This document shows positions 42,045 to 50,425 of a stretch of DNA of 52,242 bases, piece by piece. The position numbers were made by a program, and so were the translations under genes. Below the pieces are notes generated by a model. That model made no database searches, was not told the origin of the DNA, and saw only the letters and a list, made by a program, of their open reading frames with translations. Origin of the DNA: Candidatus Brocadia sapporoensis. Lineage in GTDB: Bacteria; Planctomycetota; Brocadiia; Brocadiales; Brocadiaceae. Positions within the stretch are counted from its first letter, which is position 1, and each line of letters opens with the position of its first letter. The stretch lies in the NCBI RefSeq assembly GCF_001753675.2, contig NZ_MJUW02000024.1:1-52242 (forward strand). Reading direction: 5' to 3'.

Positions 42045-42728
42045 TCAATGGTTAGAGTACAAAGGATAGATCCGTTTTATAAGATGAAAGATCCAACTGC
42101 CAAAAAAGGCAAAGCATAAGAGTGTTGCCCAAAAGGATTTTAAAAAAGAGGTATATTTGGTATTTTTTGTATAAAGTTCAAGACCTTTTACGATAAGGGT
42201 AAGGAGCGCGGGATTCATCAGGATATCATTCGTTCCCGGCGGACTATGATCGCCAATATAATTAATGAGTATGCCAATTGCAGTACTGACAAGCAGAGAA
42301 AAGTATTTGTTTTCCTTAACAAGGATGATGCAAAAGACAATGAATGCGTGCGATACTATGGATTCGATTAATGCAAGAAAATGCAGATAAAATTCGTAGG
42401 AGGTAACAAAGTATGGTATTAGAAATAGAAACAATAAGGTGCCATTTTTCTGATCTTTATTATAAACGAGGAGGTAGAAAGAAATGGGCGCGATGAGCTT
42501 GAGCACATCATTGTCGCTGAAATAGCCGATGTCTCCTAAAAAAAGACAGGCGACACCAATAATGGCCGACAGGAATAAAAGCACCACTTGTCTTGAATTC
42601 CAACTGATAATCCACCGGAAAAAGAGGAAAAGCAATAGCGATTTAAATGCGGTGAGACACTCCTTCAGCCAAAATACCTCTCCGTGAATATACAACAGGC
42701 TTTCAATAAATTGAAGGATGAATTCCAT
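42045..42728 (-). CDS. polytopic membrane protein of unknown function
   Basis: A 227-residue protein with about six hydrophobic segments (for example LLLFLFFRWIISW, VVLLFLSAIIGVACLFLG and FWATLLCFAFFGSWIFHLI). It contains no motif I recognise. Polar residues between helices (GDIGYFSDNDV and YIGDHSPPGTND) could sit on one membrane face. It lies between the PH-domain gene (265-bp gap holding no gene) and phoR (190-bp gap with a repeat), on the same strand as both. Confidence 0.7.
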   Translation of the reverse strand: MEFILQFIESLLYIHGEVFWLKECLTAFKSLLLFLFFRWIISWNSRQVVLLFLSAIIGVACLFLGDIGYFSDNDVLKLIAPISFYLLVYNKDQKNGTLLFLFLIPYFVTSYEFYLHFLALIESIVSHAFIVFCIILVKENKYFSLLVSTAIGILINYIGDHSPPGTNDILMNPALLTLIVKGLELYTKNTKYTSFLKSFWATLLCFAFFGSWIFHLIKRIYPLYSNH

Positions 42729-42825
42729 AACGACACGTTGGGGTCAATTAGACCGTAGAAATAAGAACGAAGAAAACCATGGTATTTCTAACATATAAAA
42801 ACCTATACACAAACAAATGTCATTG

Positions 42826-42890
42826 CGAGGAGTGGAGCAGCGAAGCAATCTCCCATGCCTGGATTGCTTCGCTCCGTTCGCAACAACCAT
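42826..42890. repeat. tcattgcgag…gaagcaatc interspersed repeat
   Basis: tcattgcgaggagtggagc, agcgaagcaatctccc, then ggattgcttcgctcc form an inverted-repeat element (gaagcaatc…gattgcttc) between phoR and the membrane-protein gene. A second, more diverged copy is at 49374-49450. Such elements are common in many bacterial genomes and do not code for protein. Confidence 0.7.
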
Positions 42891-42918
42891 GTTCTTTGTT
42901 GTGTTCACGATATCTCAT

Positions 42919-44346
42919 TTATGCCGGATGCTTCGACTGTTGCTGAGGTATGGTAATGAGGAATTTCGTTCCAATGTTTACCGCACTTTCAACTTGAATG
43001 TGTCCGTGATGGAGAAGAACAATGTGCTTGACAATGGAAAGTCCTAGTCCGGTTCCGCCCATTTCCCGTGAGCGGGCAAGGTCGACGCGGTAAAACCTTT
43101 CAAAAATGCGTGGAATGTGCTCTTGCGGGATGCCAATGCCGGTATCGGATATTTCCAAGCAAAGGGAGGTATTGAATGCCGTAACTTTTAAATGTATTTT
43201 GCCGCCTTCTGCTGTATATTTTATGGCATTATCAAGCAAATTGGTCAGCAATTGGCGCAAAAGATATTCATTCGTTTCTATCAGGGGTAATTGTTGGGGT
43301 ATGTCCAGTTCAAGCGCCTGATTTTTTCTGATACCGTGCTCCTGGTATTGAGAAAAAATATTTTCTATGCATGGATGGATATCCAGCATGGTGAACTCTG
43401 TTTTTAGGTCATGTGAATCGAGTCTGGATAGTTCTAAAATGTCTTTGATAAGGTTGTCGAGCCGCTGTGAGTGTTTCATGATAATATGAAGAAATTCGTG
43501 TATTTCTTCTTGTCTTAGAGAGTTGTTTTCGAGCAGGGTTTCCACGTATCCCTTAATAGAAGCCAGCGGGGTTCGTAATTCATGGGATACATTGGCAACA
43601 AATTCTCTGCGGGTGTTTTCCAGTTTCCGTAATTCTGTGATATCGTGAAATACCAGAAGGATGCCCTGGTTCTCCTTATCAACCTGAATGGGAGAAAGAT
43701 GTATGTGTAGTAATTTTTTCTCCGGTGCAGAAATCTCTGTCTCAGATACCCTGGCCGTTTGTGTTTTGATGGTCTCTCTAACCAGACGATGTAGCTTTTC
43801 ATTTCTTATCTTTTCCCATAAATAATCTCTGTGTAAAACAACCGTTGATATGTCAAACATCGTTTTTGCCGCATTATTGATAAGTATGATCCTTTCCTGC
43901 AAGTCCGTGGTAATAACCGCATCATTCATGTGGGCCATGATAGCGTCCAGTTTGTTTTTGTCATCCACGATCGTTTGCTTACGGGATTGAAGTTCAGCCC
44001 CCATGGCATTAATTGCAGTTGCCAGGTCTCCTATCTCATCTGAGGAAACAATCTCTGCTTTTTGAGCGAAATTGCCTCGTGCAAAATTTTTTGCTATGTG
44101 CGTAATATGTAGGAAAGAAGACGTATTGATCCGGATGAGGACAAAACCGATAACCAGGGTGATCACAAAGGCCGGGAGCATGTGGCCGATAACTGTTTTC
44201 ATGTCGTATGCCATTGTTCTGGTTAACGGACTCAGGGAGTATTCTTGTATGATCTTGTTTACAAAATATCCAGCGATTGCCAGGCATAAGCATAAAAGGC
44301 CAGCGTAGCTGATAAAAATCTTCCAAAAGAGGCTGTTTTTTAACAT
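42919..44346 (-). CDS. phoR: sensor histidine kinase, PhoR type
   Basis: A 475-residue kinase. Two membrane segments (about 12-30 and 53-70) enclose only about 22 periplasmic residues. A HAMP linker, a PAS domain (about 120-220, ITTDLQERIILINNAAKTMF), HisKA with FVANVSHELRTPLASIKGYV and HATPase_c with LLDNAIKYTAEGG, DTGIGIPQEHIPRIFERF and GGTGLGLSIVKH follow. Like PhoR it lacks a real periplasmic sensor, so it probably reads a membrane partner or cytoplasmic cue through the PAS domain. It follows phoB by 3 bp. No pst or phoU gene is adjacent, so phosphate sensing is an inference from architecture. Confidence 0.9.
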   Translation of the reverse strand: MLKNSLFWKIFISYAGLLCLCLAIAGYFVNKIIQEYSLSPLTRTMAYDMKTVIGHMLPAFVITLVIGFVLIRINTSSFLHITHIAKNFARGNFAQKAEIVSSDEIGDLATAINAMGAELQSRKQTIVDDKNKLDAIMAHMNDAVITTDLQERIILINNAAKTMFDISTVVLHRDYLWEKIRNEKLHRLVRETIKTQTARVSETEISAPEKKLLHIHLSPIQVDKENQGILLVFHDITELRKLENTRREFVANVSHELRTPLASIKGYVETLLENNSLRQEEIHEFLHIIMKHSQRLDNLIKDILELSRLDSHDLKTEFTMLDIHPCIENIFSQYQEHGIRKNQALELDIPQQLPLIETNEYLLRQLLTNLLDNAIKYTAEGGKIHLKVTAFNTSLCLEISDTGIGIPQEHIPRIFERFYRVDLARSREMGGTGLGLSIVKHIVLLHHGHIQVESAVNIGTKFLITIPQQQSKHPA

Positions 44347-44349
44347 ATG

Positions 44350-45033
44350 CTATTCCTTGAATTTATAGCCAATTCCCCGAATGGTAGCAATACGATTTGC
44401 GAAGGTTTTTAATTTTTTTCTTAGGGAAGCGACGTGTACATCAATCGTCCGGTCCGTGACAGCTGTTTCAGGACCGGAAACAGCATCGAGTAGCTGGTCG
44501 CGGGTAAACACTCGTCCCGGCTTTCTGGCAAGATGGTAAAGAATCTTGAATTCTGTTAGGGTCAGTTGAACAGGTTCATTCTTAATGATTACTTCATGTT
44601 TATCCAGATCAATCGTAAGGTCGTCTATTTTAATATATTCTTGTGTTGCCGAAGTGCTTTTTGTCCGTCTGAGGACTGCCTGTGCACGCGCTACGAGCTC
44701 TTTTGGACTAAAGGGTTTTGTTATATAATCATCTGCACCCAATTTTAAACCCGTTGTTATATCTGCTTCCTCCCCTTTTGCAGTTAACATTACAATGGCA
44801 GTATTTGTAAGATCCCGGTCTGCTTTTAATTTTTTGCATACCTCCAGACCATCCATTCCCGGTAACATGAGATCTAATATGAGAAGCTCCGGTCTCTCTT
44901 TTCTGCTCAGAAACAATGCGTCTTCGCCGTTATAAGCTGATAATACCCGATAGCCATCTTTTTCAAGATGATAACGAATTAGTTTGACAAGGTCTTGTTC
45001 ATCATCAACTACAAGGATTTTTTCTTTTGCCAT
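44350..45033 (-). CDS. phoB: response regulator, PhoB/OmpR family
   Basis: A 227-residue regulator. The receiver has VDDEQDL, the phosphorylated Asp in LLILDLMLPGMDG, TAKGEEAD and KPFSPKELVARAQAVLRR. The C-terminal winged helix reads LTLTEFKILYHLARKPGRVF and IDVHVASLRKKL. It is upstream of, and coupled to, the PhoR-type kinase (3-bp gap). I see no clear pho box in the 250 bp before it. Confidence 0.92.
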   Translation of the reverse strand: MAKEKILVVDDEQDLVKLIRYHLEKDGYRVLSAYNGEDALFLSRKERPELLILDLMLPGMDGLEVCKKLKADRDLTNTAIVMLTAKGEEADITTGLKLGADDYITKPFSPKELVARAQAVLRRTKSTSATQEYIKIDDLTIDLDKHEVIIKNEPVQLTLTEFKILYHLARKPGRVFTRDQLLDAVSGPETAVTDRTIDVHVASLRKKLKTFANRIATIRGIGYKFKE

Positions 45034-45285
45034 GAAATTCTCTTGGGTCTCAATTCAGCAACAGCCGGACTTTCAATGCATTCTTTTCCTCAAGGGAATA
45101 AACGTCTTTACATTATTTCCTCCAACCCTTGTCTGGTGACGCTATTCATATCACAGATTGTTTTTAAAGCTCACGATAGTGGTATCCAAAACCAAAATTG
45201 ACAGGACGGAAGCTCTCCGTACCAATCCGGTCAAAGAATAGTACATCAATCATTGTCTGCTGCGGTTGTCCGTGTGGCAAACGAG

Positions 45286-46212
45286 TCAAGGCTGGTTCGA
45301 ACCGTTGAATCGTTTTAGTCTTTCTCTTATCTTGAAGAGGGACAAAAAACGTGGCAAAAATTGGCCAAGAAGACGGGCAGAACTGTTTTCGCGCAACAGA
45401 TTCATCCGATGTGCTTTATCTTTTTTTCCTGGATCAAAACGGGAAATTGGATCATCAAAAGGTTCTGCGATGGTTTTCTCATGATCGTAACCAACAGGAG
45501 AGGGAGGAGTGGCAGAGGCAATACCTTCGGGTATCTTATTTTTAATATTACTTCTTTTTGAACGGATATCCGTTTCAGCAATGATTTTGAAGTTAAAGTA
45601 TTTAGTCATTGCCGGTGTAACTCCAAAGGCGAAGTCGATGCAATCATGGTAAGCCGATACAATCAAATGAGATAATTCTTTGAGGCCATCTTCGTTAAAC
45701 GAAACATAGGTTGATTCCTGCGTGGATAATTTTTCAGAAGGAGGATTCCATCCCTTTTTCATTTCTGTAAATGATTCATCCGTTTGGTCAATCTCGAAGA
45801 AACAATCCCCCGATATGCGGCGAACAATAGCATCCGCGCCGGAAAAGTCCAGGTTTCTCCAGACATTTAACAGGTTCTTGCTGTCATAGTTCGCCAATAT
45901 CCACGGAAGGACAAACCAGAGATGCCGCCGGTATTCCCGCGGGACGCTTATTCCCTGCAGGCAATAAATATCACGACCCTCTTTGTCTTTATGGTTCGAC
46001 AAGCCGCAGCTTACAAGAAATGTCGTCTCGGGATAGTTCAAACAGTAGAGAGGCAAAAGTGATGATTTGCTGAGGATATGTTTGTGCTCATCATACGAAT
46101 CGTATAATCGATTTAATGCCTGAAGGCTTTCCAAAGAAACCTTTGGCGGAATAATCATCCACCGGTAATCTCTGGACAAGGAACGAGAGTATAAGAGTTC
46201 CCGATAGATCAT
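45286..46212 (-). CDS. unknown partner protein of the GTPase module
   Basis: A 308-residue soluble protein with no family I can name. It starts MIYRELLYSRSLSRDYRW, has aromatic- and Arg-rich patches (PREYRRHLWFVLPWILANYD) and a long charged C-terminal third (about 215-308), probably disordered and basic at the end (FLSLFKIRERLKRF). The N-terminal region, beginning with an I-Y-R-E-L-L-Y strand, is reminiscent of GTPase-associated (GAP1-N-like) proteins found beside bacterial GTPases; this is only an impression. Its ATG overlaps the GTPase stop codon by 4 bp, a strong sign of coupled translation and a shared job. Confidence 0.68.
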   Translation of the reverse strand: MIYRELLYSRSLSRDYRWMIIPPKVSLESLQALNRLYDSYDEHKHILSKSSLLPLYCLNYPETTFLVSCGLSNHKDKEGRDIYCLQGISVPREYRRHLWFVLPWILANYDSKNLLNVWRNLDFSGADAIVRRISGDCFFEIDQTDESFTEMKKGWNPPSEKLSTQESTYVSFNEDGLKELSHLIVSAYHDCIDFAFGVTPAMTKYFNFKIIAETDIRSKRSNIKNKIPEGIASATPPSPVGYDHEKTIAEPFDDPISRFDPGKKDKAHRMNLLRENSSARLLGQFLPRFLSLFKIRERLKRFNGSNQP

Positions 46213-47282
46213 GCAATTCGTCTTACCCTTTCCAGCGCCTTATTGAGGAGAGGTTCAATATGTGGTTCAAATTGACTTAACACCTCGTAATCCTTGTTTT
46301 TTTCTTCCAGGATAGCTCTGGCGATGCTCTCAGCATCTGGCTTGCGGGTAATGAGTGACCAAATCTTGTTTACTAGCCCCGCCTTTTTCAGAACTTCTGA
46401 AAGTTCTTTCTCGCGCTGTTTAATACTCTTGTGGGCCTCAACCTTCATCTGTTTTAACGTTTGTCCCAGACAATAAAACAAGACATGCTCTGCATTTAGC
46501 GGCGCCGGAAATCCTATGATTTTATCTTCAGATTTAAACGGATGCATTACGTCTCCTGTGGGAACAACCGTCCTTTTGGCATTCCCCTCTCCTACGGCGG
46601 AGACAGGGACTATGCCGCCCTGCCAGTCCGGATTTTGCTTACATAACGACACCATCTGATTGAACACTTCCAGACCACGTTCTATCAAGGGTGCGTAATT
46701 ATCGCTTTTCCATTTAGAATCAACCGTATCAGCTTTTGTTAGCATGATTACAAAGGTTAGATTCCTGTTGGGATATACCCTGCTGTAGGTCGTGAATATC
46801 TCATGGATCCTGCGGGCGCCCGACCGGTGCCGTGCCTCTTTTATGTTAGAATAATACGTGAGGACAAAGGCATCGACGACGAGGATTACCGCATTACTGA
46901 GTTCGATATGAGAAGCGAGGTCAGAAATTTCTGATTTTGTTATCTCCGAAGTGTCATTTGAATCAGGAATATCGGTGATTTCCGTTAAAATACCGCCACG
47001 ATAATCAATCCAGTCAAAATACGTTACCGGTTTTGAATTATAAAAAACTGTGAAAGGCCATACCGTGGTTTGTTGTGTCCCGTCCGGCCAGCTAAACGTA
47101 TCTGCAAGAGAGAATCTGCTAAAATCACCGATACTCAGAATGGCCTTATCAAATGGTTGCATTGAACGTGGAGCAAGACAAAAACCCGCATCATTTTGCC
47201 CCGCGTCTCCCAAGGTCTCGTAAAGTGACGACATATACGTTGTTTTGCCTGAGCCTGAAATTCCTACCATGGTTACTTTCAT
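46209..47282 (-). CDS. TRAFAC-type GTPase of unknown function
   Basis: A 357-residue GTPase with G1/Walker A GISGSGKTT at 7-15, G3 DYRGG at 93-97, G4 TKAD at 182-185 and a G5-like PVSAVGEG at 227-232. After the G domain come a helical, charged coiled-coil region (about 275-305, HKSIKQREKELSEVLKK) and another helical C-terminus. There is no membrane segment. It resembles the stand-alone 'double-GTPase' class found in predicted bacterial conflict systems more than translation or Era/Obg GTPases, but I cannot assign a family with confidence. It is the middle gene of a three-gene module, 117 bp after a two-TM peptide gene and overlapping the following gene by ATGA. Confidence 0.78.
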   Translation of the reverse strand: MKVTMVGISGSGKTTYMSSLYETLGDAGQNDAGFCLAPRSMQPFDKAILSIGDFSRFSLADTFSWPDGTQQTTVWPFTVFYNSKPVTYFDWIDYRGGILTEITDIPDSNDTSEITKSEISDLASHIELSNAVILVVDAFVLTYYSNIKEARHRSGARRIHEIFTTYSRVYPNRNLTFVIMLTKADTVDSKWKSDNYAPLIERGLEVFNQMVSLCKQNPDWQGGIVPVSAVGEGNAKRTVVPTGDVMHPFKSEDKIIGFPAPLNAEHVLFYCLGQTLKQMKVEAHKSIKQREKELSEVLKKAGLVNKIWSLITRKPDAESIARAILEEKNKDYEVLSQFEPHIEPLLNKALERVRRIA

Positions 47283-47399
47283 ATTCCAAATTACCTCTAA
47301 TAAACGCTGTTAATTATCGTTGGCTATTCTGTAGTCGGTTCCTGGCTGCCGCTTCATCAGCAAAATCAGAAAGAGAGAAATTCTGTAACTGCCTGCCGC

Positions 47400-47672
47400 C
47401 TACTCGAAACATTTTCGTCGTATCATCTCCATGGTTACACCTAAAAATCCCATGATAAACGGCAACATAATTGCTACTTTTGAAAATCCGGCAATAATCC
47501 AAATCGTCACCGAAATAAAAAAACCAATTATTGCGCCCAGGAAAAAAAGATACATGAGGTGCGTCATACCCCGTTGGGTTTGCACTGGCGTTCTTTGCCC
47601 GGAGGATTTTGCCTCTCCGGAAATTAGCGCCTTTTTACTCAATTCCCTATGCTTTTTTATAGTATCTGACAT
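47400..47672 (-). CDS. small two-transmembrane protein upstream of the GTPase
   Basis: A 90-residue protein with a basic cytosolic N-terminus (1-35) and two hydrophobic helices (about 38-60, MYLFFLGAIIGFFISVTIWI; about 65-82, VAIMLPFIMGFLGVTMEM), ending in a basic RRKC tail. No motif is recognised. It is the first gene after the promoter at 47704-47731 and precedes the GTPase by 117 bp on the same strand. Pairing of a tiny membrane protein with a GTPase and a soluble partner suggests a membrane-tethered assembly. Confidence 0.65.
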   Translation of the reverse strand: MSDTIKKHRELSKKALISGEAKSSGQRTPVQTQRGMTHLMYLFFLGAIIGFFISVTIWIIAGFSKVAIMLPFIMGFLGVTMEMIRRKCFE

Positions 47673-47703
47673 CTGATTTTACCCGCAATTTTCTAAGGAA
47701 TTA

Positions 47704-47731
47704 ATTATAGTGAGTAATATCATTGAATCAA
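47704..47731 (-). promoter_or_regulatory. promoter for the GTPase module
   Basis: On the minus strand TTGATT (47731-47726), a 16-bp spacer and TATAAT (47709-47704), ending 31 bp before the start codon of the two-TM protein. The perfect -10 makes this one of the better promoters in the window, and it separates the module from miaB upstream. Confidence 0.6.
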
Positions 47732-47848
47732 ACATTTTTTTAATAATATTTTTGAATTTTGGCAACAATTTGGTTTTTTGAAAAGGTGGTTTTTCTTTGA
47801 AACAAGGGCGATTGGAATATCGCTTTTCCTGGAACAGGAGAAAGAGGC

Positions 47849-49207
47849 TCAGGAACACGAAGGCTGTTTGCCGTAAAGGGTAAGGTCTGTTACCTCATCC
47901 ACCATAACGTCCGCCAGTTTTCCTGCCAGGTCCCGTGACCCGCGAAAAACAACGATATGGTTTTGCCTTGTCCTGCCCGACAGCTTATTTGGGTCGGATT
48001 TGCTGGCGCCTTCGACAAGCACCTGCACCTTTTTGCCAATCATTTTTCTATTCTCTTCCAGGCTGATACTTTTCTGCAATTCCAGCAACTTCATATTTCT
48101 CGCCCTTTTCACCCCATCGGGTAAATCATCTTCCAGTTCGGCAGCCTTCGTGCCTGTACGGGGTGAATATTTAAATATAAAACAATTATGAAAACGGATG
48201 TCTTCCATCAACCGCACCGTTTCCTGGAAATCTCCGTCCGTCTCTCCCGGAAAGCCCACAATAAAGTCGCTGGCTATGCTAATATGAGGGATCCATTCCC
48301 TTGCGTAAGAGATCAAGTCACGGTAATAATCCACCGTGTAACCACGACGCATCCTTTTGAGGATGGAGTCAGAACCCGACTGGGCAGGCATGTGCAAATG
48401 TTCACAGACCTTGCTCAGTCGGCTCATGGTACGGATGAGATCGCGGGACATATCCGCAGGATGTGAAGTCACAAACCGTATTCGTTCAAGCCCGTCTATA
48501 TCGTTTAATTCCGAAAGCAGATCTCCAAGTGTTACACCCCCTGTCAAACCTTTCCCGTAGGAATTTATATTTTGACCGAGTAGGGTAACCTCCTTGCAAC
48601 CATTTGATACAAGGGCTTGCACCTCTTCTTTTACATCGGCAATTGTCCGGCTGATCTCCCGTCCACGCACATAGGGCACAATACAATAGGAACAAAAGTT
48701 ATCGCAGCCCCGCATAACCGTAACGAATGCCTGATAAAAATTTGGCCGGTAGGTCACTGCCCTCTTCACGTTAACGATCTGATCCTCCTCTACAGCAAGG
48801 ACATGTGAACCATGATTTTTAATATTTAAAAGCAGTTCTGGCAACCGGGAAAACATGCGCGTCCCGCAGACCAGGTCAACATGAGGCATACGTTTAAATA
48901 TAGATTCGCCGTCTTTTTGCGCCATGCATCCAAGGACACCCACAATGACTTCCGGATGTTTTTTCTTCAGCATTTTTAATGCACCGAGATGGGAATACAC
49001 CTTATCTTCGGCATGCTGCCGTACGCTGCAGGTGTTGAACAGGATGACATCGGCCGCGTCAGGTTTGTCAACAATTCTGTAACCTTCTTCCTGTAATAAC
49101 CCTAATGAGAGCTCGGCATCGAGTTTGTTCATTTGGCAGCCGAAGGTTTCAAAAAAAACGGTCTTGTATTGGCGGCCTTTATTAGTAAAATTAGGAGAAT
49201 CGATCAT
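47849..49207 (-). CDS. miaB: tRNA-2-methylthio-N6-dimethylallyladenosine synthase MiaB
   Basis: Adds the 2-methylthio group to i6A37 of tRNA. The 452 residues contain the N-terminal MTTase domain (FETFGCQMN…, FNTCSVRQHAEDK and GVLGCMAQKDGE supply three cluster cysteines), the radical SAM motif RGCDNFCSYCIVPYVRGRE and HMPAQSGSD, and a C-terminal TRAM domain (about 385-450). It stands alone; a 540-bp gap with repeats lies upstream. Confidence 0.95.
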   Translation of the reverse strand: MIDSPNFTNKGRQYKTVFFETFGCQMNKLDAELSLGLLQEEGYRIVDKPDAADVILFNTCSVRQHAEDKVYSHLGALKMLKKKHPEVIVGVLGCMAQKDGESIFKRMPHVDLVCGTRMFSRLPELLLNIKNHGSHVLAVEEDQIVNVKRAVTYRPNFYQAFVTVMRGCDNFCSYCIVPYVRGREISRTIADVKEEVQALVSNGCKEVTLLGQNINSYGKGLTGGVTLGDLLSELNDIDGLERIRFVTSHPADMSRDLIRTMSRLSKVCEHLHMPAQSGSDSILKRMRRGYTVDYYRDLISYAREWIPHISIASDFIVGFPGETDGDFQETVRLMEDIRFHNCFIFKYSPRTGTKAAELEDDLPDGVKRARNMKLLELQKSISLEENRKMIGKKVQVLVEGASKSDPNKLSGRTRQNHIVVFRGSRDLAGKLADVMVDEVTDLTLYGKQPSCS

Positions 49208-49747
49208 GGTACGGATCTATAACAAACGATATGTGGGTTTTTTACTTACGCCCGGTTTAAAAGCAACTCCATTTTTTTCGAATGCTCAGCTATCAATTGT
49301 TGGCAAGCAGGTTCTGTCAGACCGCAGGAGGCTAGCGTAGCGTTTCACAAGGTGTGTCTACACGGGTTATTGTCATTGCGAGCACATTCGTATTGCCCCG
49401 TGTAAACTCCGCGAAGCAATCTTAAGTCTTTTGTAAACAACGGATTGCTTGCGTATAGATTTCTATGAAAACGACATACTAGCCGCTCTTAACCTAAGAT
49501 TTACATTGTAACGAAACACGGGAGGTAATCCAAGTATTTTTTGGGTATCGTACCGTTTGCTGCCCAAATTCATACCTCACGGACCGCTAAGATTTTAAAC
49601 AGGGAAATATTTGGTACGTGTAACAGAATATGCTTCAAACTTATCCGTGGGTAAATCTGGAGGGAATGCAATAGTGGACAAGTCGAAAAGGGATTCAGGT
49701 GTGGGTAAAAATAGGGGTAAAATTTGAATTTTAGAGAATGATACTTT
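49208..49747. other. intergenic region with a tcattgcgag-type repeat, no gene found
   Basis: The divergent gap between miaB and the CusR-like gene holds a diverged repeat at 49374-49450 (tcattgcgagcac…gcgaagcaatc…ggattgcttgcg). The 150 bp before the regulator gene are AT-rich with agggg-containing stretches. I see no promoter close to consensus and no readable relic. Confidence 0.5.
49374..49450. repeat. second tcattgcgag…gaagcaatc repeat
   Basis: tcattgcgagcacattcgta, then gcgaagcaatctt and ggattgcttgcg share the ends and inverted gaagcaatc/gattgcttg arms of the element at 42826-42890, with a different interior. Confidence 0.6.
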
Positions 49748-50425
49748 ATGAGAATATTGGTCGTAGAGGATGAAAAAAAATTAGCAGCCTATATAAAAAA
49801 GGGGCTCGAAGAAAACCACTTTGCCGTTGATGTGAGTCATGATGGTGAAGAAGGTCTCTTTCTGCTTAATGCAAATGAATATGATCTCGTTATCCTGGAT
49901 ATCCTGCTTCCAAAGAAAAGCGGACTCGAGATACTACAGCAGGCAAGAAAAAACGACAAGGATATGCCGATCCTTTTGTTAACTGCAAGGGATGCCGTTG
50001 AGGACAAGGCTCGTGGATTAGATTCAGGGGCGGATGATTACCTGGTAAAACCCTTTTCTTTTATAGAACTGATGGCACGGGTACGGGCATTAATCCGAAG
50101 GGGAAAGGTTCATTATCAAACACGGTTATCGGTTGCGGATATTTTGCTGGATGTGGCAACACACAGACTTTATCGAAATGGACAGCCCGTAGATCTTACC
50201 AATAGAGAATTTGCCTTGTTAGAGTTTTTTATGAGAAATCTCAATACGGTAATAACCCGTACCCAGATTGCAGAACATGTATGGGATTACAATTTTGACA
50301 GCCTTACCAATGTAATCGATGTCTTTGTAAATCGCCTGAGAAATAAGATTGATAAAGATCGCACCCATAAACTGATTCACACGATCAAGGGTGTCGGGTA
50401 CATCATGAAAGATAAAAAATCATGA
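49748..50425 (+). CDS. response regulator, CusR/OmpR family
   Basis: A 225-residue regulator: VEDEKKLAAYIKKGL at the start, phospho-Asp in VILDILLPKKSG, LLTARDAVEDKARGLDSGAD, KPFSFIELMARVRALIRR, then a winged-helix domain with DLTNREFALLEFFMRN and IDVFVNRLRNKID. The receiver sequence resembles CusR/CopR metal-response regulators, but no metal efflux gene is next to it. It overlaps the kinase start by 4 bp (ATGA). A short possible ribosome site (tagaga) precedes the ATG. Confidence 0.9.
   Translation: MRILVVEDEKKLAAYIKKGLEENHFAVDVSHDGEEGLFLLNANEYDLVILDILLPKKSGLEILQQARKNDKDMPILLLTARDAVEDKARGLDSGADDYLVKPFSFIELMARVRALIRRGKVHYQTRLSVADILLDVATHRLYRNGQPVDLTNREFALLEFFMRNLNTVITRTQIAEHVWDYNFDSLTNVIDVFVNRLRNKIDKDRTHKLIHTIKGVGYIMKDKKS

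Noticed and set aside
45266-45561. ggttcgaacc sequence at about 45294 resembling a tRNA T-loop
   Set aside because: No acceptor, D or anticodon arms surround it; it is part of the C-terminal coding sequence of the 308-residue protein.
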